A stretch of DNA of 64,000 nucleotides from Neoceratodus forsteri (Eukaryota; Chordata; Ceratodontiformes; Ceratodontidae): assembly GCA_016271365.2 (NCBI GenBank), contig CM057456.1, positions 1,397,139,001-1,397,203,000 of the forward strand. Reading direction: 5' to 3'. The number at the start of each line of letters is the position of its first letter. Within the stretch, counting starts at the first letter, position 1. A program made the position numbers and the translations under genes. The notes under the pieces are model-generated. The model did not search any database and had not been told where the DNA came from. It saw only the letters and a program-made list of their open reading frames with translations. Shown piece by piece: positions 54,258-64,000 of the stretch.

Positions 54258-54857
54258 CTAATCTTCCTCTTCACTGAGGATCTGAGCCCAGGAGTGAGCA
54301 GTCGTTCTCACTCCTGAGACTATCCACTCATCACTGGGCGCGGAGGTCAACACCTCCCACTCAAAGGCCTCCCGCATCTCATCTTCGTCTAAGAGACTTG
54401 GGCTAGGCCCCCCCATCCAGGGGTCTATTGATGCTTTATCCGAACTTTCCTTCTGGGATCCAGCATCCGAAACTTCAACTTCAGGTTCTGTCTCTAACTC
54501 TGCACCCTCTAGCTTTGTGCCACACTCCCCTGAGGGGCCTTCCTCCACAGGCTCCGCCTGGTGCTCTGTGCTGCCAACTGCAGATTCCTGAATTTTTGTC
54601 CATGTGGGAGCCAAATAGATTTGAGGCGCTTTATACAAGCCATATTCTTCTAGGCATCCAGCACAGTGCGGAATCATGAAGACGTCCCTTCCAGCTCTCA
54701 AGCATATTTGACATGCATGCACTGAATAACCAGGAATCGCCACATGAGGAGGCAGTTGCCCTCCATAGCACCACTTTTCAATATCCTTCAGTCTAATTAC
54801 TGCTGCTGTTACTGCAACCCGGGCATGATCCGGGTAACGAGCTGGTCCTGAGGCCAT
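54258..54857 (-). CDS. Hypothetical Cys/His-cluster acidic protein of LTR element
   Basis: This is the longest internal frame of the element (199 codons). A strong acceptor-like sequence (TTTATTTTTCTGCAG) ends two bases before its ATG, so it may be expressed from a spliced RNA. Residues 49-68 hold C49-x2-C52-x11-H64-C65-x2-C68, a possible zinc-binding cluster. Residues about 85-199 are rich in Glu, Asp and Ser. It ends with a TAG followed by GGG. A Cys/His module plus acidic tail would suit a nucleic-acid-binding regulator, but this is inference. There is no pol, protease or envelope frame nearby. Confidence 0.5.
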   Translation of the reverse strand: MASGPARYPDHARVAVTAAVIRLKDIEKWCYGGQLPPHVAIPGYSVHACQICLRAGRDVFMIPHCAGCLEEYGLYKAPQIYLAPTWTKIQESAVGSTEHQAEPVEEGPSGECGTKLEGAELETEPEVEVSDAGSQKESSDKASIDPWMGGPSPSLLDEDEMREAFEWEVLTSAPSDEWIVSGVRTTAHSWAQILSEEED

Positions 54858-55928
54858 AACTGCAGAAAAATAAACAAAAGTTCACTGTAACTGAAAGTCC
54901 CACTTTAATGAACACACTCTGTAGTTTTAAAATGGCTCCTCTGCTGCTGTGTTTACTTTACCACCCCACCCTGTAATGGCAGCGGCAGCACTCCTGTGCA
55001 TCAACATTCAGAAATTGGGTCAAGCCACTGCGCACCCGATTTACACAACCTACTGATAACTTTTGCTCAAACTGCACAACTTGCTCTATTCTTGCTTTAA
55101 ACACATTCACTTGATTTTCCACTGACTTTTTACATGCTGGAAACAATTTTTTTTCACAGTCCCCAAAAGCGTCAGGTTTTTAGCACAGGATTGCCTGTAT
55201 AACTAGTGCTGCACATTGGCTACAACCCACAGTCTCTCTCTGGCTGCAAACTTTAAACTGAGGTTGAATTCATTACTATGCACACAGTCAATGGCTTAAC
55301 AGACTTGCACTTGCTGGCAGGACTTGACACAGTCGTTACTTGCAAAGCGACTACACTGCTGCACACACATTTATATGGCATAGGGCAGAAAATCACTGTT
55401 TGAGCAGTTTTTCTGTGGTTACTTACTGTTATCAGTAGCAGTTTGCTGTGATGGGGAAAAACGGCCTACAGCCAGTTCCTGGAGGTCTCAGAACAGAAAC
55501 GGGTGGGCAGTCCTTCCGATCGTCTTTTCAACCACCACTCTTGCAATTTCAACGATCAATTAGCGGGCTGAGCCCGATTTTAAACTAGGTAGTCTAATTT
55601 TTTGCAGGTTTACAGCGATTTTAACACTCGCGACGCTCCTCCACTGCCAGTACAAGCACTCCACTCACACTCCCTCTCGAATGCTGGGGCAGTCTCTGTA
55701 GAGCTGGCTGAGGGCCGGGACTGATTGCAGCCTGACCAACCACACGACACCATGCAAATGAGCCTCTTCTTCCTCGCGGGGGCTCTTCTCCTCACGGCGA
55801 TCGTCGAGCAGGCAAATTCAAACTGCAGAATGCAACTTTATTTTTCCTTCACCAACTGACTCCACGACGGGAGCCCATTTCAGCCATTTAACATAGCCAT
55901 TTACATTGCAGTCTCTCAGTCAATTCAA
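54858..55928 (-). other. LTR element, 5' internal region
   Basis: The minus-strand frame 55146-54958 (62 codons, ending with CCRCHYRVGW) precedes a GGTAAAG donor-like site. The intervening 100 bp to the 54859 acceptor could be an intron. The rest has no clear gene. Confidence 0.35.
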
Positions 55929-56190
55929 AAAGCATTTCCAACGTCCAGGGCACAATTTTCCTGTTGCTACCCCTAGTCTTCCACACTTTTCTTTACAACA
56001 GTTCATTTTAAAAGCATTTCAAACGTCCAGGGCACAATTTTCCTGTTGCTACCCCTAGTCTTCCACACTTTTCTTTACCACAGTTTATTTTAAAAGCATT
56101 TCAAACGTCCAGGGCACAATTTTCCTGTTGCTACCCCTAGTCTTCCACACTTTTGTTTACCACAGTTCATTTTTAAAAGCATTTCAAACG
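55929..56190. repeat. 82-bp tandem repeat in LTR element leader
   Basis: AAAGCATTTC starts at 55929, 56011, 56093 and 56176. Each full unit includes AACGTCCAGGGCACAATTTT and CCCCTAGTCTTCCACAC. Three units are complete; the fourth is partial. Confidence 0.92.
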
Positions 56191-56389
56191 CTGTAAACTA
56201 TTTTGATGCAGGACAAGGGCACACTCTTTGGCTTTACTGCTCCTTGGTAAAACAGCTGGCATTTTTAGACAGCAGCACAAGATCTACAGCACACAGCAAC
56301 ACACTAGGGAAATTGCTTCAGCTTTTGGGCTACCCACTGCCAGATAGCCAAAACGCTAGCCCCCTTTACCCAAGCACCTTCCTCCCAGA

Positions 56390-56413
56390 ACAAAATCCAA
56401 AGTGGTGCCTCCA
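56390..56413 (-). promoter_or_regulatory. Primer binding site, tRNA-Thr-like
   Basis: On the minus strand, four bases beyond the LTR, the sequence is TGGAGGCACCACT. The 3' end of tRNA-Thr predicts TGGAGGCACCGCTGGG. The first ten bases match exactly, and the next two positions continue with one mismatch. This sets the element's direction as minus. Confidence 0.75.
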
Positions 56414-56417
56414 TTTT

Positions 56418-57906
56418 TGTAACCCCTCACCACTGCCTTTTTAGCAAAACGACAAGTGGCATGCTGTTGAAGCTGACAGCAGTACCTGGTGGGGACCTGG
56501 GTTCGGGGAGGATGAGGTTACTCGGCACAGGGGACCCAGGTTTGGCTACTCTGAACAGGGGCACCCAAGTAAATCTGAACACAGGAAGCAATAACTGTAA
56601 TGTCCAGAACCAGGAATGGGATTCTTCAGTGTGACTTTTATTCACATACTAGCTGAACAAACAAAGCATAGACGGACCCACTTGGGGCTACATTTCCTGG
56701 TAATGCAGATTAGAGACAACAGAACACTTTATCACTATTTCCAGCCCTCAGGCTGTAAACCCACCAGGCACACAGCTGGACTTGCACGCAGCTTTGGGTA
56801 CACAGCCCGACTTGTACACACTTGGGTTTTCCCCACGGGCCCAGCTCCCCCGCCGGCCACTTGATCCGCAGTCCATTTGAGGAATGAACCAATTATCCTG
56901 TTGTGGCTCCCCAAACCACACTGCGACTCTTAGAGAGAATTTTCCTTACAATCCCATGTCTGGGTACTTCCCCCATCACTGTTCAAGTGCCTGAGGCAAA
57001 GTAGAAATCCACAGAAGAAATCCGTAGAGGTGGACCTGGTCACTAAAGATGGGGGGCCACCTACCTCCAGCTCCCACAGCCCATACCCGGACATTTCTCT
57101 GGAAAACTGAACAATTCCTGTACTGAACTTTTAAATGTAGATTAAGGGTAGACGTCTGTCACATCACCTCTACATATTATTTGCATCCCAACAAACTCTG
57201 GAACTTGAAACTACCTTTACTTTAATTAACCCATTTCTCTAGGCTTCCCAATATTTAGTAGTTCAATCCCCACATTGTCACATAAGTCCCAGGGTGAAAA
57301 CATAGGCCCTTTTAGCCAGAGCAGACACTCACCCTCACATTGCAGGTGCCCCACAGGCGACTCACAAATCTTCTTTTCTCCCAAATAAATACTGGAACGA
57401 ACAGGCAGCTTTTCCTCCACAAGTAGGACTAGGAGGGTTGCCCCAGAAATCTGCAGGGAAACCTTTTCATCTCCCGAGGGAGGGGGCACTGAGACCTGAA
57501 AACAACGGTCTCCACCACTTCAGTAATCTTCTGTGTCTCTCTTTAAAGTGAAGACACACACACCCTTCTTACTTAAAAGTAGCCCTCTGTCAGGGCTGAG
57601 GCTTCTAGAGCCTTCACTGAGCTGCTTTACTAGCAAGCTCCCTACTTCACACTCACTCACTGAGGACTAACTGAAGCCTCTTCAAAACTCCCAACGTTCT
57701 ATCTAACTCACTTTGCTGCAGATTCCAATGTGGCTCATGCAGCTGTGAAAGTTCTATTAGTGATGTCACCCCTCAGTCTCAGCTGAGACTGAGAACAGAG
57801 TGAGACAGTGTGAAACCCATTTAACTGGAGTTTCACAAGCTTCCTTCCCTGCCTACCACTAGGTCTTACTGGGATTCTAGTAACCCCGGGTAACAAGGGG
57901 GTTACA
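56418..57906 (-). mobile_element. 5' LTR of the minus-strand LTR element (1,489 bp)
   Basis: A near copy of 50814-52302 with TGTAACCCC...GGGGTTACA ends. Minus-strand AATAAA is at 56637-56642. It is followed on the plus side by TGTG (57907-57910), completing a 4-bp target duplication. Confidence 0.9.
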
Positions 57907-57924
57907 TGTGATTTTCTATGCTGT

Positions 57925-58105
57925 GACTGCCCATACACTATAAAATATTGTGTATGAGCAGTCTTCTAAACAGGATATTCTGCGTATCTCGGGTTCCCTT
58001 GGTAACAGAGCACCTCTCGGCCTGCGCCTCGAGGTCATCTGTTACCAAGGAAACCTCTCAATACAAGAATATCCTTGTTGTGTATGACTGCTCATACACA
58101 GTCCT
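57925..58105. repeat. Fold-back element, hairpin-core family, copy 3
   Basis: GACTGCCCATACACTATAAA and CTTGGTAACAGAG pair with CTGTTACCAAG and ATGACTGCTCATACACAG. The core reads CCTCTCGGCC, TGCG, CCTCGAGG. The outer part shares CATACACT-TAAAATATTGT with copy 2. Confidence 0.75.
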
Positions 58106-58309
58106 CTATGTCACCATCATTCCAATGCAGGGCAGTCTGTAAGGGGCTCGACAGTGTCAGACCAGTCATCAGCCAGGCTGATCAGGACACTCATCTGGTC
58201 TTGCTGGGTGGAAACTTTGTGTAGTTCAAAAAGAAAAGAGCCACCTGAATCATAGGGCAGCTCTGTCCTTTGATCAGAATAACACCGCCAAGCAAGAAGA
58301 TCTGATCAG

Positions 58310-61300
58310 CATCGTGATAAGCCTGATCTTACCTGAGTCTGTCTCCCCCATTCATAATTGGTGGGCCATAGCCAGAGGTGCCAGACCCTTGCGGGAGCGT
58401 TAGCCTTAAGAATTTTTGGGTTGGAGGAGCTGAGGTTGGAGACTGCGCCACCCACAAAGCTGACATGTTATGTGGCGCTCACGGACTGTCCAGTAACCGA
58501 TACAAGCCTCCCTCCAGTCCCCAGTTCTGCTGTTCACACTGTCAAGGATGCCTTGTAAGGAGCACAGCTTAACTAATTGTGCCACAGCTAGTTTCTTCAG
58601 TCTGCTTGCCACCAACCTTCGCTTGGCGCCATAGTTTATCGTTAGTCACCTTTGTTGTTTTCTGCTTCCCCCAATGAGGTGTTGAGCACTTTTTTGTGTC
58701 ATTTTGATTGTTTTCCATTGCGGTCATCTCGAGGCCTTCAAAATCTTCTAAGACAGGGCATTGCCCAGTGCATCGATCGGTACCCCTGTGGCAAGCTGAT
58801 GACTGTCACCGACCGACATGACCACTGCTTCTCCTGCCTGGGTCCCCAACATGATATGGATTCATGCAATGCCTATTTCTCCATGGATTTCTGTACTCTC
58901 TGCATCCACGTGTCGAAGTTAGAATGGGACCCCCCAACTTTTGGAGGGCAGCATCACACCAGTGATGGCAAGGTCAGGTCCCTGGGCCCTTCCCCCTGGC
59001 CTCTCTCTGATACTATACATGCCGAGGGAGAGCAGGCTTCCGTTTCTAGTCTCGCTGAGACCAGAGGCCTGTATGAGGGGTCAGATGAACAGTCTGCCCC
59101 CTCCAGGGGGTCGGCTGAGCACTCCTCACAGTCACCCCTTCAGGGGTTCGGACGCCCCCGGTATCGAGGTCTCAGCTGTACACTGGGCCAGCTCCAGTGG
59201 TTCCCTCAGTGGTGCTGGGTGGTGCCGTCACAGCTCCCATGCCATTCTCAGTGTCGGTGAGCAAGACGACACCACCAGCTCCACTGGGTCCCCTTCCAGC
59301 ACCACTCACAGTGCCGGAAGAGGGAGACTTTCTGGAGTTTCCTCCTTGGAGATCTCCCTGATCTCATCCTCTTCGAACAAGGATCAGGATGAGGATGATC
59401 CTGAATGGCAGCCTGGTTCTTCAGAGCTGGTGGGATATTCCTAGGCCCAGCTCGAGGCCTTCATTGCAGTTGGCTGTTCAGTACGGCACCGTCTCTGGTG
59501 CCACCTCCTCCAAGTCTTCTGGTGCCATTCGCAGCAACGGGACTCCTTCAGTGCAGGATTGGAAAGCAGTGCCGCATCCGGTGCTGGACTGGGGGGCAGT
59601 GCAGGCTCTGCTGCTGTGGCCATTCCGGGTGTCGGGTCTGACAACGGTTCAGCTGGCGGTGCCGTGGTCGGTGCCAAGGGGGATTCTGGTACCGACCTTG
59701 GCACCAGATTCTCTCTTCCCCCCCCTTCTGACTACAGTTTTGCTAGGGTCTTCCTCAACTACAGTTTTGCAAGGGTCTTCCTCAAGGGTGGATCATAGGC
59801 TGGAAGGGCAGGGGTCTTGAGGTTGCGGTCAGGGCCCCTGACTGTCCCTAGAGTGGCTGGAGGCTCTCGGCAGAGTCTGAGCACTGACCTGTGCATCTTT
59901 TCCCCCTCTGATTGGCAGGGATCCACAGTTGGTGTTGATAGTGGCTGCCCTTGTGGACCAGAACAGCTCAGGTCTCCTCACCAGGGGGTTTCCCCCAAAG
60001 GCAGCACTGTCTTCGCCCTTCCCCAGTTGGACGTCCACAGGTGTGCGGGCCATGCGGTTCCCTCCCTCAGGAGACTTCTCCTGCTTGTTCCCGGAACCCT
60101 GACAAAGGGTCTTCTCCTGCTTCTCAAGACCGCTCTCTCCCCCCCTTCTCCTCTGCCTCCTCCACCCCCTCTCCTGGGTTCCTCTGGCCCTAGGGGACCC
60201 TCAACCTGGGAAACAATTCAGGGCTAAGGCGCATGCATTCCCTGCTTACCTCACGGCCATTGATGAGGTCATATTTAGACCTCTGTCCCAGGCTGCACCT
60301 ATCCCTGTATCCAGCTCCTCCTCCTCTTCTGCTTCCTCCTCTGAGGGAGAGCATACTTCTAGCCACATCTCCTCAGATGCTGATCTCACTTCGTATCAGT
60401 GATTCCTCTCAGAGATGCTGGAGCAGCTGAATCTTCCCAGAACTTTTGGATGCAGTCCTGCACGTGCAATGCTGTAATTCCTGGGGGAATACAGTTCTTT
60501 ATCCATTGTGATACCTCCATGGCCTCAACCCTTTACAGAGGAGTCGCACAGTGCCTGGCAACAGCCTCTTTCTACTCCCCAGCCCTGAGGGACTGCCAGT
60601 GCAGGTATTGTGCACCCCCCCTGGGTCTCCAGGAACCATGCCCCATCCCTCTTTAGGGTTGGAGCTGCTGGATACCCCCTCCAGGCATTGTCGCCCCCCA
60701 TTGCAACCACCCCCTAGAGTCCAGCTCAGCTGAGTTTGACCATTGGGGTAGAAGGGTTTTCTCAGCAGCACAACTCCTCATGTGCATCTTGGTGCACCGG
60801 GCACACCAGGTAGTCTATGCCAGGTGCCTGTGGGTGACGCTGGGCAGATCCTCGCATCCCTCCCTGATAGCGAGGCAACCCGACAAGCCATTGTGCTTTC
60901 CCAAAGGGGCCTGGGAGCTAGCAAGAAACCAGGCGAGGGCATTGTATAACACCAATGCAGTGGTCTCCAGGTTGGTGGGAATGGCAGTCTACATTAGGCA
61001 GATGGCATGGCTTCATCTCTCATGGTTGTCGCCCTTGGCCTGACATAGGGTGATTGCCTCTCCTTTCAAGGGGGCTCATTTTTCCTCCAGCAGGGTGAGG
61101 CACGAGCACCCTCCTTCTCCCGGGCAACAGGAGCCTCCGCCTACCCGTGCTCAATGGCTGATCCGGCCAGACCTGTAAGGGACCACTGCCTCCTTGTGCT
61201 CTTTCCCCACAGGAAGCTGAGGGATCATTTCCATCAGTGTTTGCCAGGCACCACTGAGGATGGTAGCTTGGTACTCTGACCCACCAGTTATGAATGGTGA

Positions 61301-61345
61301 AGACTGACTCAGGTAGGATAGAAAAATATGTACTCACCGTAATTG
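58310..61345 (+). pseudogene. DIRS-like element, gag region only, with inverted ends
   Basis: The ends are inverted: 58325-58385 (CTGAGTCTGTCTCCCCC, TTGGTGGGCCATAGCCAG) against 61255-61315 (TCTGACCCACCAGTTATG, GACTGACTCAGG). Inside, 58652-59260 encodes TVTDRHDHCFSCLGPQHDM with a C-x2-C-x4-H-x4-C knuckle (58826-58867), as in DIRS ORF1 (Gag-like, RNA-binding). The following frames to about 61250 are Ser/Pro-rich, with several frameshifts. No RT, RNase H or recombinase is present, so it is a deletion derivative. Confidence 0.65.
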
Positions 61346-61552
61346 TAGATCTCCCTGAGAAACTTCACCATTCATAACTGCTTCCCTCCCTCCATCCCCT
61401 CTGGACCAGGCTTCTGGGGTGTACCACTTCCCTCCTTCTCTCTGGCCATTCACAGGGCATATTTCCATTGGCAAACTCTAGGGGTGTGTAGAGAGAAGCA
61501 ACTCCAGCAGCAGGCTCCTCAGCTTCAGCCTGATTTCTTTTTAGGGCAATAT

Positions 61553-61607
61553 GTCTCTCTCTCCCCCCATCCCTCTATCCTCTCTCTCTCTCTCTCTCTC
61601 CTCTTCT

Positions 61608-61634
<27 letters not shown>
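61553..61634. repeat. (CT)n simple repeat
   Basis: Long CT dinucleotide runs with short interruptions. Frames read through it on both strands are low-complexity artefacts. Confidence 0.95.
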
Positions 61635-61638
<4 letters not shown>

Positions 61639-63327
61639 TGCTCTTGAGTCCGATTTGTACCCTGGGACCCCTTTGTTTCCTCCCACTTTGGGAACACCTC
61701 GGTTTGACTCCCCTTTCCTCTTCCCTCCTTTTTAAAAAAGAAAAGGAAAAAAGAAGGAAAAAGCGAAGGAAGGAGTTGCTCTGTTGCACCAGGATGGAGG
61801 CTCTGAACTTTTCCCTCTGTTGGGAGGCAGGGAGGGTCATGGTCCCCTTATTTACCTCTTCTCCTTGCCGCCTACATAGTACTCCATTCAAGCAGTAATC
61901 TTGCAGATGGCACCTTGCCTCTGCAAAGTCAGCGAGGCCACCTCTCAGTCTATCTTAAAGCAATGGCAGTTGTCCTCAAATTGGCCTTTTGACCATTTCA
62001 GTGCCTCTCAGTTCCTTCTCTTCTAACTCCGTATTAATCTACATGCGCAAAAAAAAAAATCGGGGGGCGGGGCAACAGACACTATGTGGCACAGAAGCAG
62101 CAACAACCTACTGCATAGCCACTCTTGTTTGCTCGGTTCTCTGCAGACTATCTTGCAGTACCTATTGCACTCTTGCTGCTACTTTTTCAGAATTCTCTAA
62201 CCCTTGTGGACTTCTTTACTCCTCCTGCCACAAATTGAAGAGAGCCAGATGTCCCTTTCTGTCTCCCTTCCATCTTCCCCTTCTTTCTTTCTTTCCTATT
62301 TTGTCCTCTGGGTTCCCCAGAGGCTCTGCCCCCCCCCCCACCAAAAAAAAAGCCTCCAGCAATACCCTTCTCTTGCTCTCTCTCATAATCTCTGTCCCCC
62401 TTTCGGTTTTTATTGCTTTCTTCTCTTCCTTTCCTTATTCTATCCCTTTGACTTTTTGCCCTCCCTACTTCATTTTCTTTCTCTTTGCTTTCTTCTCCAA
62501 CGAGCAGAACTTGGGGCTGGAGGGAGTCGGTGTCAGTTACTGGCCAGTCTGTGAGCGCCATGTAACATGCCAATCTCATGGGTGATACCGTCTCCAATGT
62601 CCGCTCCTCCAGCCCAAAAGTTTCTTGGGATTTTTTTAATACTTATTTTTCCCTCCAGTCACTGGTATGGAACATCCCTCTGATGTCCCCAGCTGGTCCT
62701 GCCCAGCCTGAACCCCCCCCCCTGGGTCCCCCCGAATGCTGACCTGTCACCACTGACCCTGCTGAAGACCCTCTGGCTTGTGCCTCCAGGGTGGGGACCA
62801 CCATCCTCTTACCTTTGGTGTTCCTTGTAATCCCGTTTTTCATGTGGCAGGGTGAAGGCCGGAGGATATCTGGACCCAGGGAGGGCGGGGTCCGATGGTG
62901 GGCATGGGGCTAGCTCATTGTCGCCTCCTCCTGATCCTGTGGCATTTCCTTTTCTATGAGCATGATCCCCCCAGAGCCGCAGACGTGCAATGATGTCCAG
63001 CATGTACCAGGTGCACTCCCGCCCCGACTCACAGATGTCTGCTGTCACCTCCCCTCAATACAGATGTGACTATGGCTGTTGCACTCCCAATCTCCACTGG
63101 GAGTCGCTAAAGGCTGGTGACACAACCTACCCTGCCCCAGGAGAGGGTGAGCAGTCGTTGGATGCTCAGTCATCTCCCCCATGGCAACCCGAGCTTGCTC
63201 CTGACCCTGGGTCACCAGCATGGTAAGTGGTAAGGTGCTGGGTGCCTCAGCCCACTTCACCACTGTGCCAGCTCCAAAAATGTCTTAAAGCTAACACTGT
63301 CGCGAGGGTATGGCATCTCCAGCTGTG

Positions 63328-63625
63328 ACCAAAACACAGAGTTCCAGCACAACCAGCCGCAAAATAGCCCAAGAAGCAGAAATCGCCCAAATTCACAGCG
63401 ATTAGGGCAGATAATAAAGAGCAACCCTCCAAAGTGCTAGAAGCTTTGGCGAACCCAGCTGAAGTCCAGTGGGGTCCTGCCTGTCTGTTCCCTGGTCTGT
63501 GCACTTGCACTTTGGAGGTTTGCACTTTATTATGTGCCTTCATAAATCGCTGTGAATGTGAGTGATTTCTGCTTCTTGGTCTATTTTGTGGTTGGTTGTG
63601 CTGGAACTCTGTTTTGGTTGATGTT
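63328..63625. repeat. Fold-back element, about 300 bp
   Basis: ACAGAGTTCCAGCACAACC (63339-63357) and CCAAGAAGCAGAAATC pair with GATTTCTGCTTCTTGG and GGTTGTGCTGGAACTCTGT on the right. The arms are about 115 bp with a loop of about 60 bp. It lies inside the larger inverted-repeat unit. Confidence 0.88.
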
Positions 63626-63755
63626 TTTTCCATTAGCACACCTGGCTGAAGGGCGGATTTCCATGAGCTTTGCCTCCAGTTATGACCCACCAGTTATGAA
63701 TGGTGAAGGTACTCATGAAGATCTGCAATTGCGGAATGTAATTTTTCTTTGTGGC

Positions 63756-64000
63756 CCCCCCCCCCAAGTAAAAACAATCCCTCCCACCCTCTGCTAAGTA
63801 TCTCTTCCACCTCCCACTGCTTCCCTTTTCGTAGTTAATTTTTCAACAATGGGATGCCCAATCCCTGGTACTTGCTAGTACCTCTCCCTACCCCAACCAT
63901 CTTTCACTGTGTGTGAAATCCCCTTTCAGGCAAGATTTGAAAGTTTTCTCCCCCCTTGTTCATGAGGTGGAGTCATAAGAAAGCTATGTTAAAAATTCGG
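63756..64000. other. No recognisable feature
   Basis: A C-run near 63757 and nothing else that could be identified. Confidence 0.3.

Larger units (their letters stand above)
61318..63755. mobile_element. Second unit bounded by inverted repeats
   Basis: 61318-61380 (ATATGTACTCACCGTAATTG, CACCATTCATAACTG) is the reverse complement of 63690-63755 (CAGTTATGAATGGTG, GCAATTGCGGAATG). 62500-62640 is also an inverted match of 58400-58535. 63250-63320 matches 58365-58425 in reverse. No motif-bearing frame was found inside. A DIRS-derived, rearranged or nested structure is the likeliest explanation. Confidence 0.5.

Noticed and set aside
50814..57906. LTR element read on the plus strand
   Set aside because: After the left LTR the plus strand has no TGG-type primer site, and before the right LTR there is no purine tract. 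The minus strand has a tRNA-Thr match.
61541..61898. Overlapping 115-codon frames on both strands
   Set aside because: Both are driven by a CT simple repeat.
46670..64000. Further RAPGEF5 exons
   Set aside because: I looked for a frame continuing the REM-domain linker after 46669, with flanking splice sites, and saw none.

Overview
This is vertebrate nuclear DNA: a gene-poor, transposon-packed intronic stretch of one protein-coding gene on the + strand. Three short exons can be read (15038-15116, 23167-23311, 46572-46669). They join in frame and encode part of the Ras-exchanger N-terminal (REM) region of a Rap guanine-nucleotide exchange factor, most likely RAPGEF5. The first intron (8,050 nt) has textbook U12-type AT-AC signals; the second (about 23.3 kb) has GT-AG ends. 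Nothing else in the window looks like a functional cellular gene. The mix of CR1, L2/Rex1-like and L1-like LINEs, Penelope-like and DIRS-like elements, several tRNA-derived SINEs, retroviral elements and many fold-back elements fits an amphibian, lungfish or another vertebrate with a large old repeat load. The species cannot be fixed from the sequence.

Layout. 1-3,060: two fold-back elements and an antisense L1-like remnant. 3,060-8,020: a LINE split by an internally deleted endogenous retrovirus (LTRs 3817-4529 and 6903-7608, 5-bp target duplication GTATG) that keeps a coiled-coil Gag start, an integrase tail and an Env whose surface part looks immunoglobulin-like. 9,745-21,050: CR1 copies in both orientations with SINEs and fold-backs, around the first exon. 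23,400-26,330: an antisense Penelope-like element broken by a LINE and a SINE, just after the second exon. 26,470-32,200: sense LINE, CR1, fold-back and antisense Rex1-like LINE. 32,940-38,445: DIRS remnants and a chimeric DIRS-LINE block nested in a CR1. 38,850-46,475: LINE and Penelope scraps, a long antisense LINE, a minisatellite, a fold-back and a SINE. The third exon follows, then CR1 copies and hairpins.

50,814-57,906: a minus-strand LTR element with 1,489-bp LTRs, a tRNA-Thr-type primer binding site, a TGTG target duplication and no recognisable pol. It carries unfamiliar open frames, one with a Cys/His cluster and an in-frame TAG. 58,310-63,755: DIRS-like gag sequence with a CCHC knuckle, bounded by successive inverted repeats, plus another fold-back.

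Most likely new: the pol-less LTR element and its frames, the Ig-like retroviral Env remnant, and a fold-back family whose central hairpin differs between copies by pair-preserving changes. The U12 intron is the best-supported gene-level observation. Boundaries of degraded repeats are approximate; no database search was possible.
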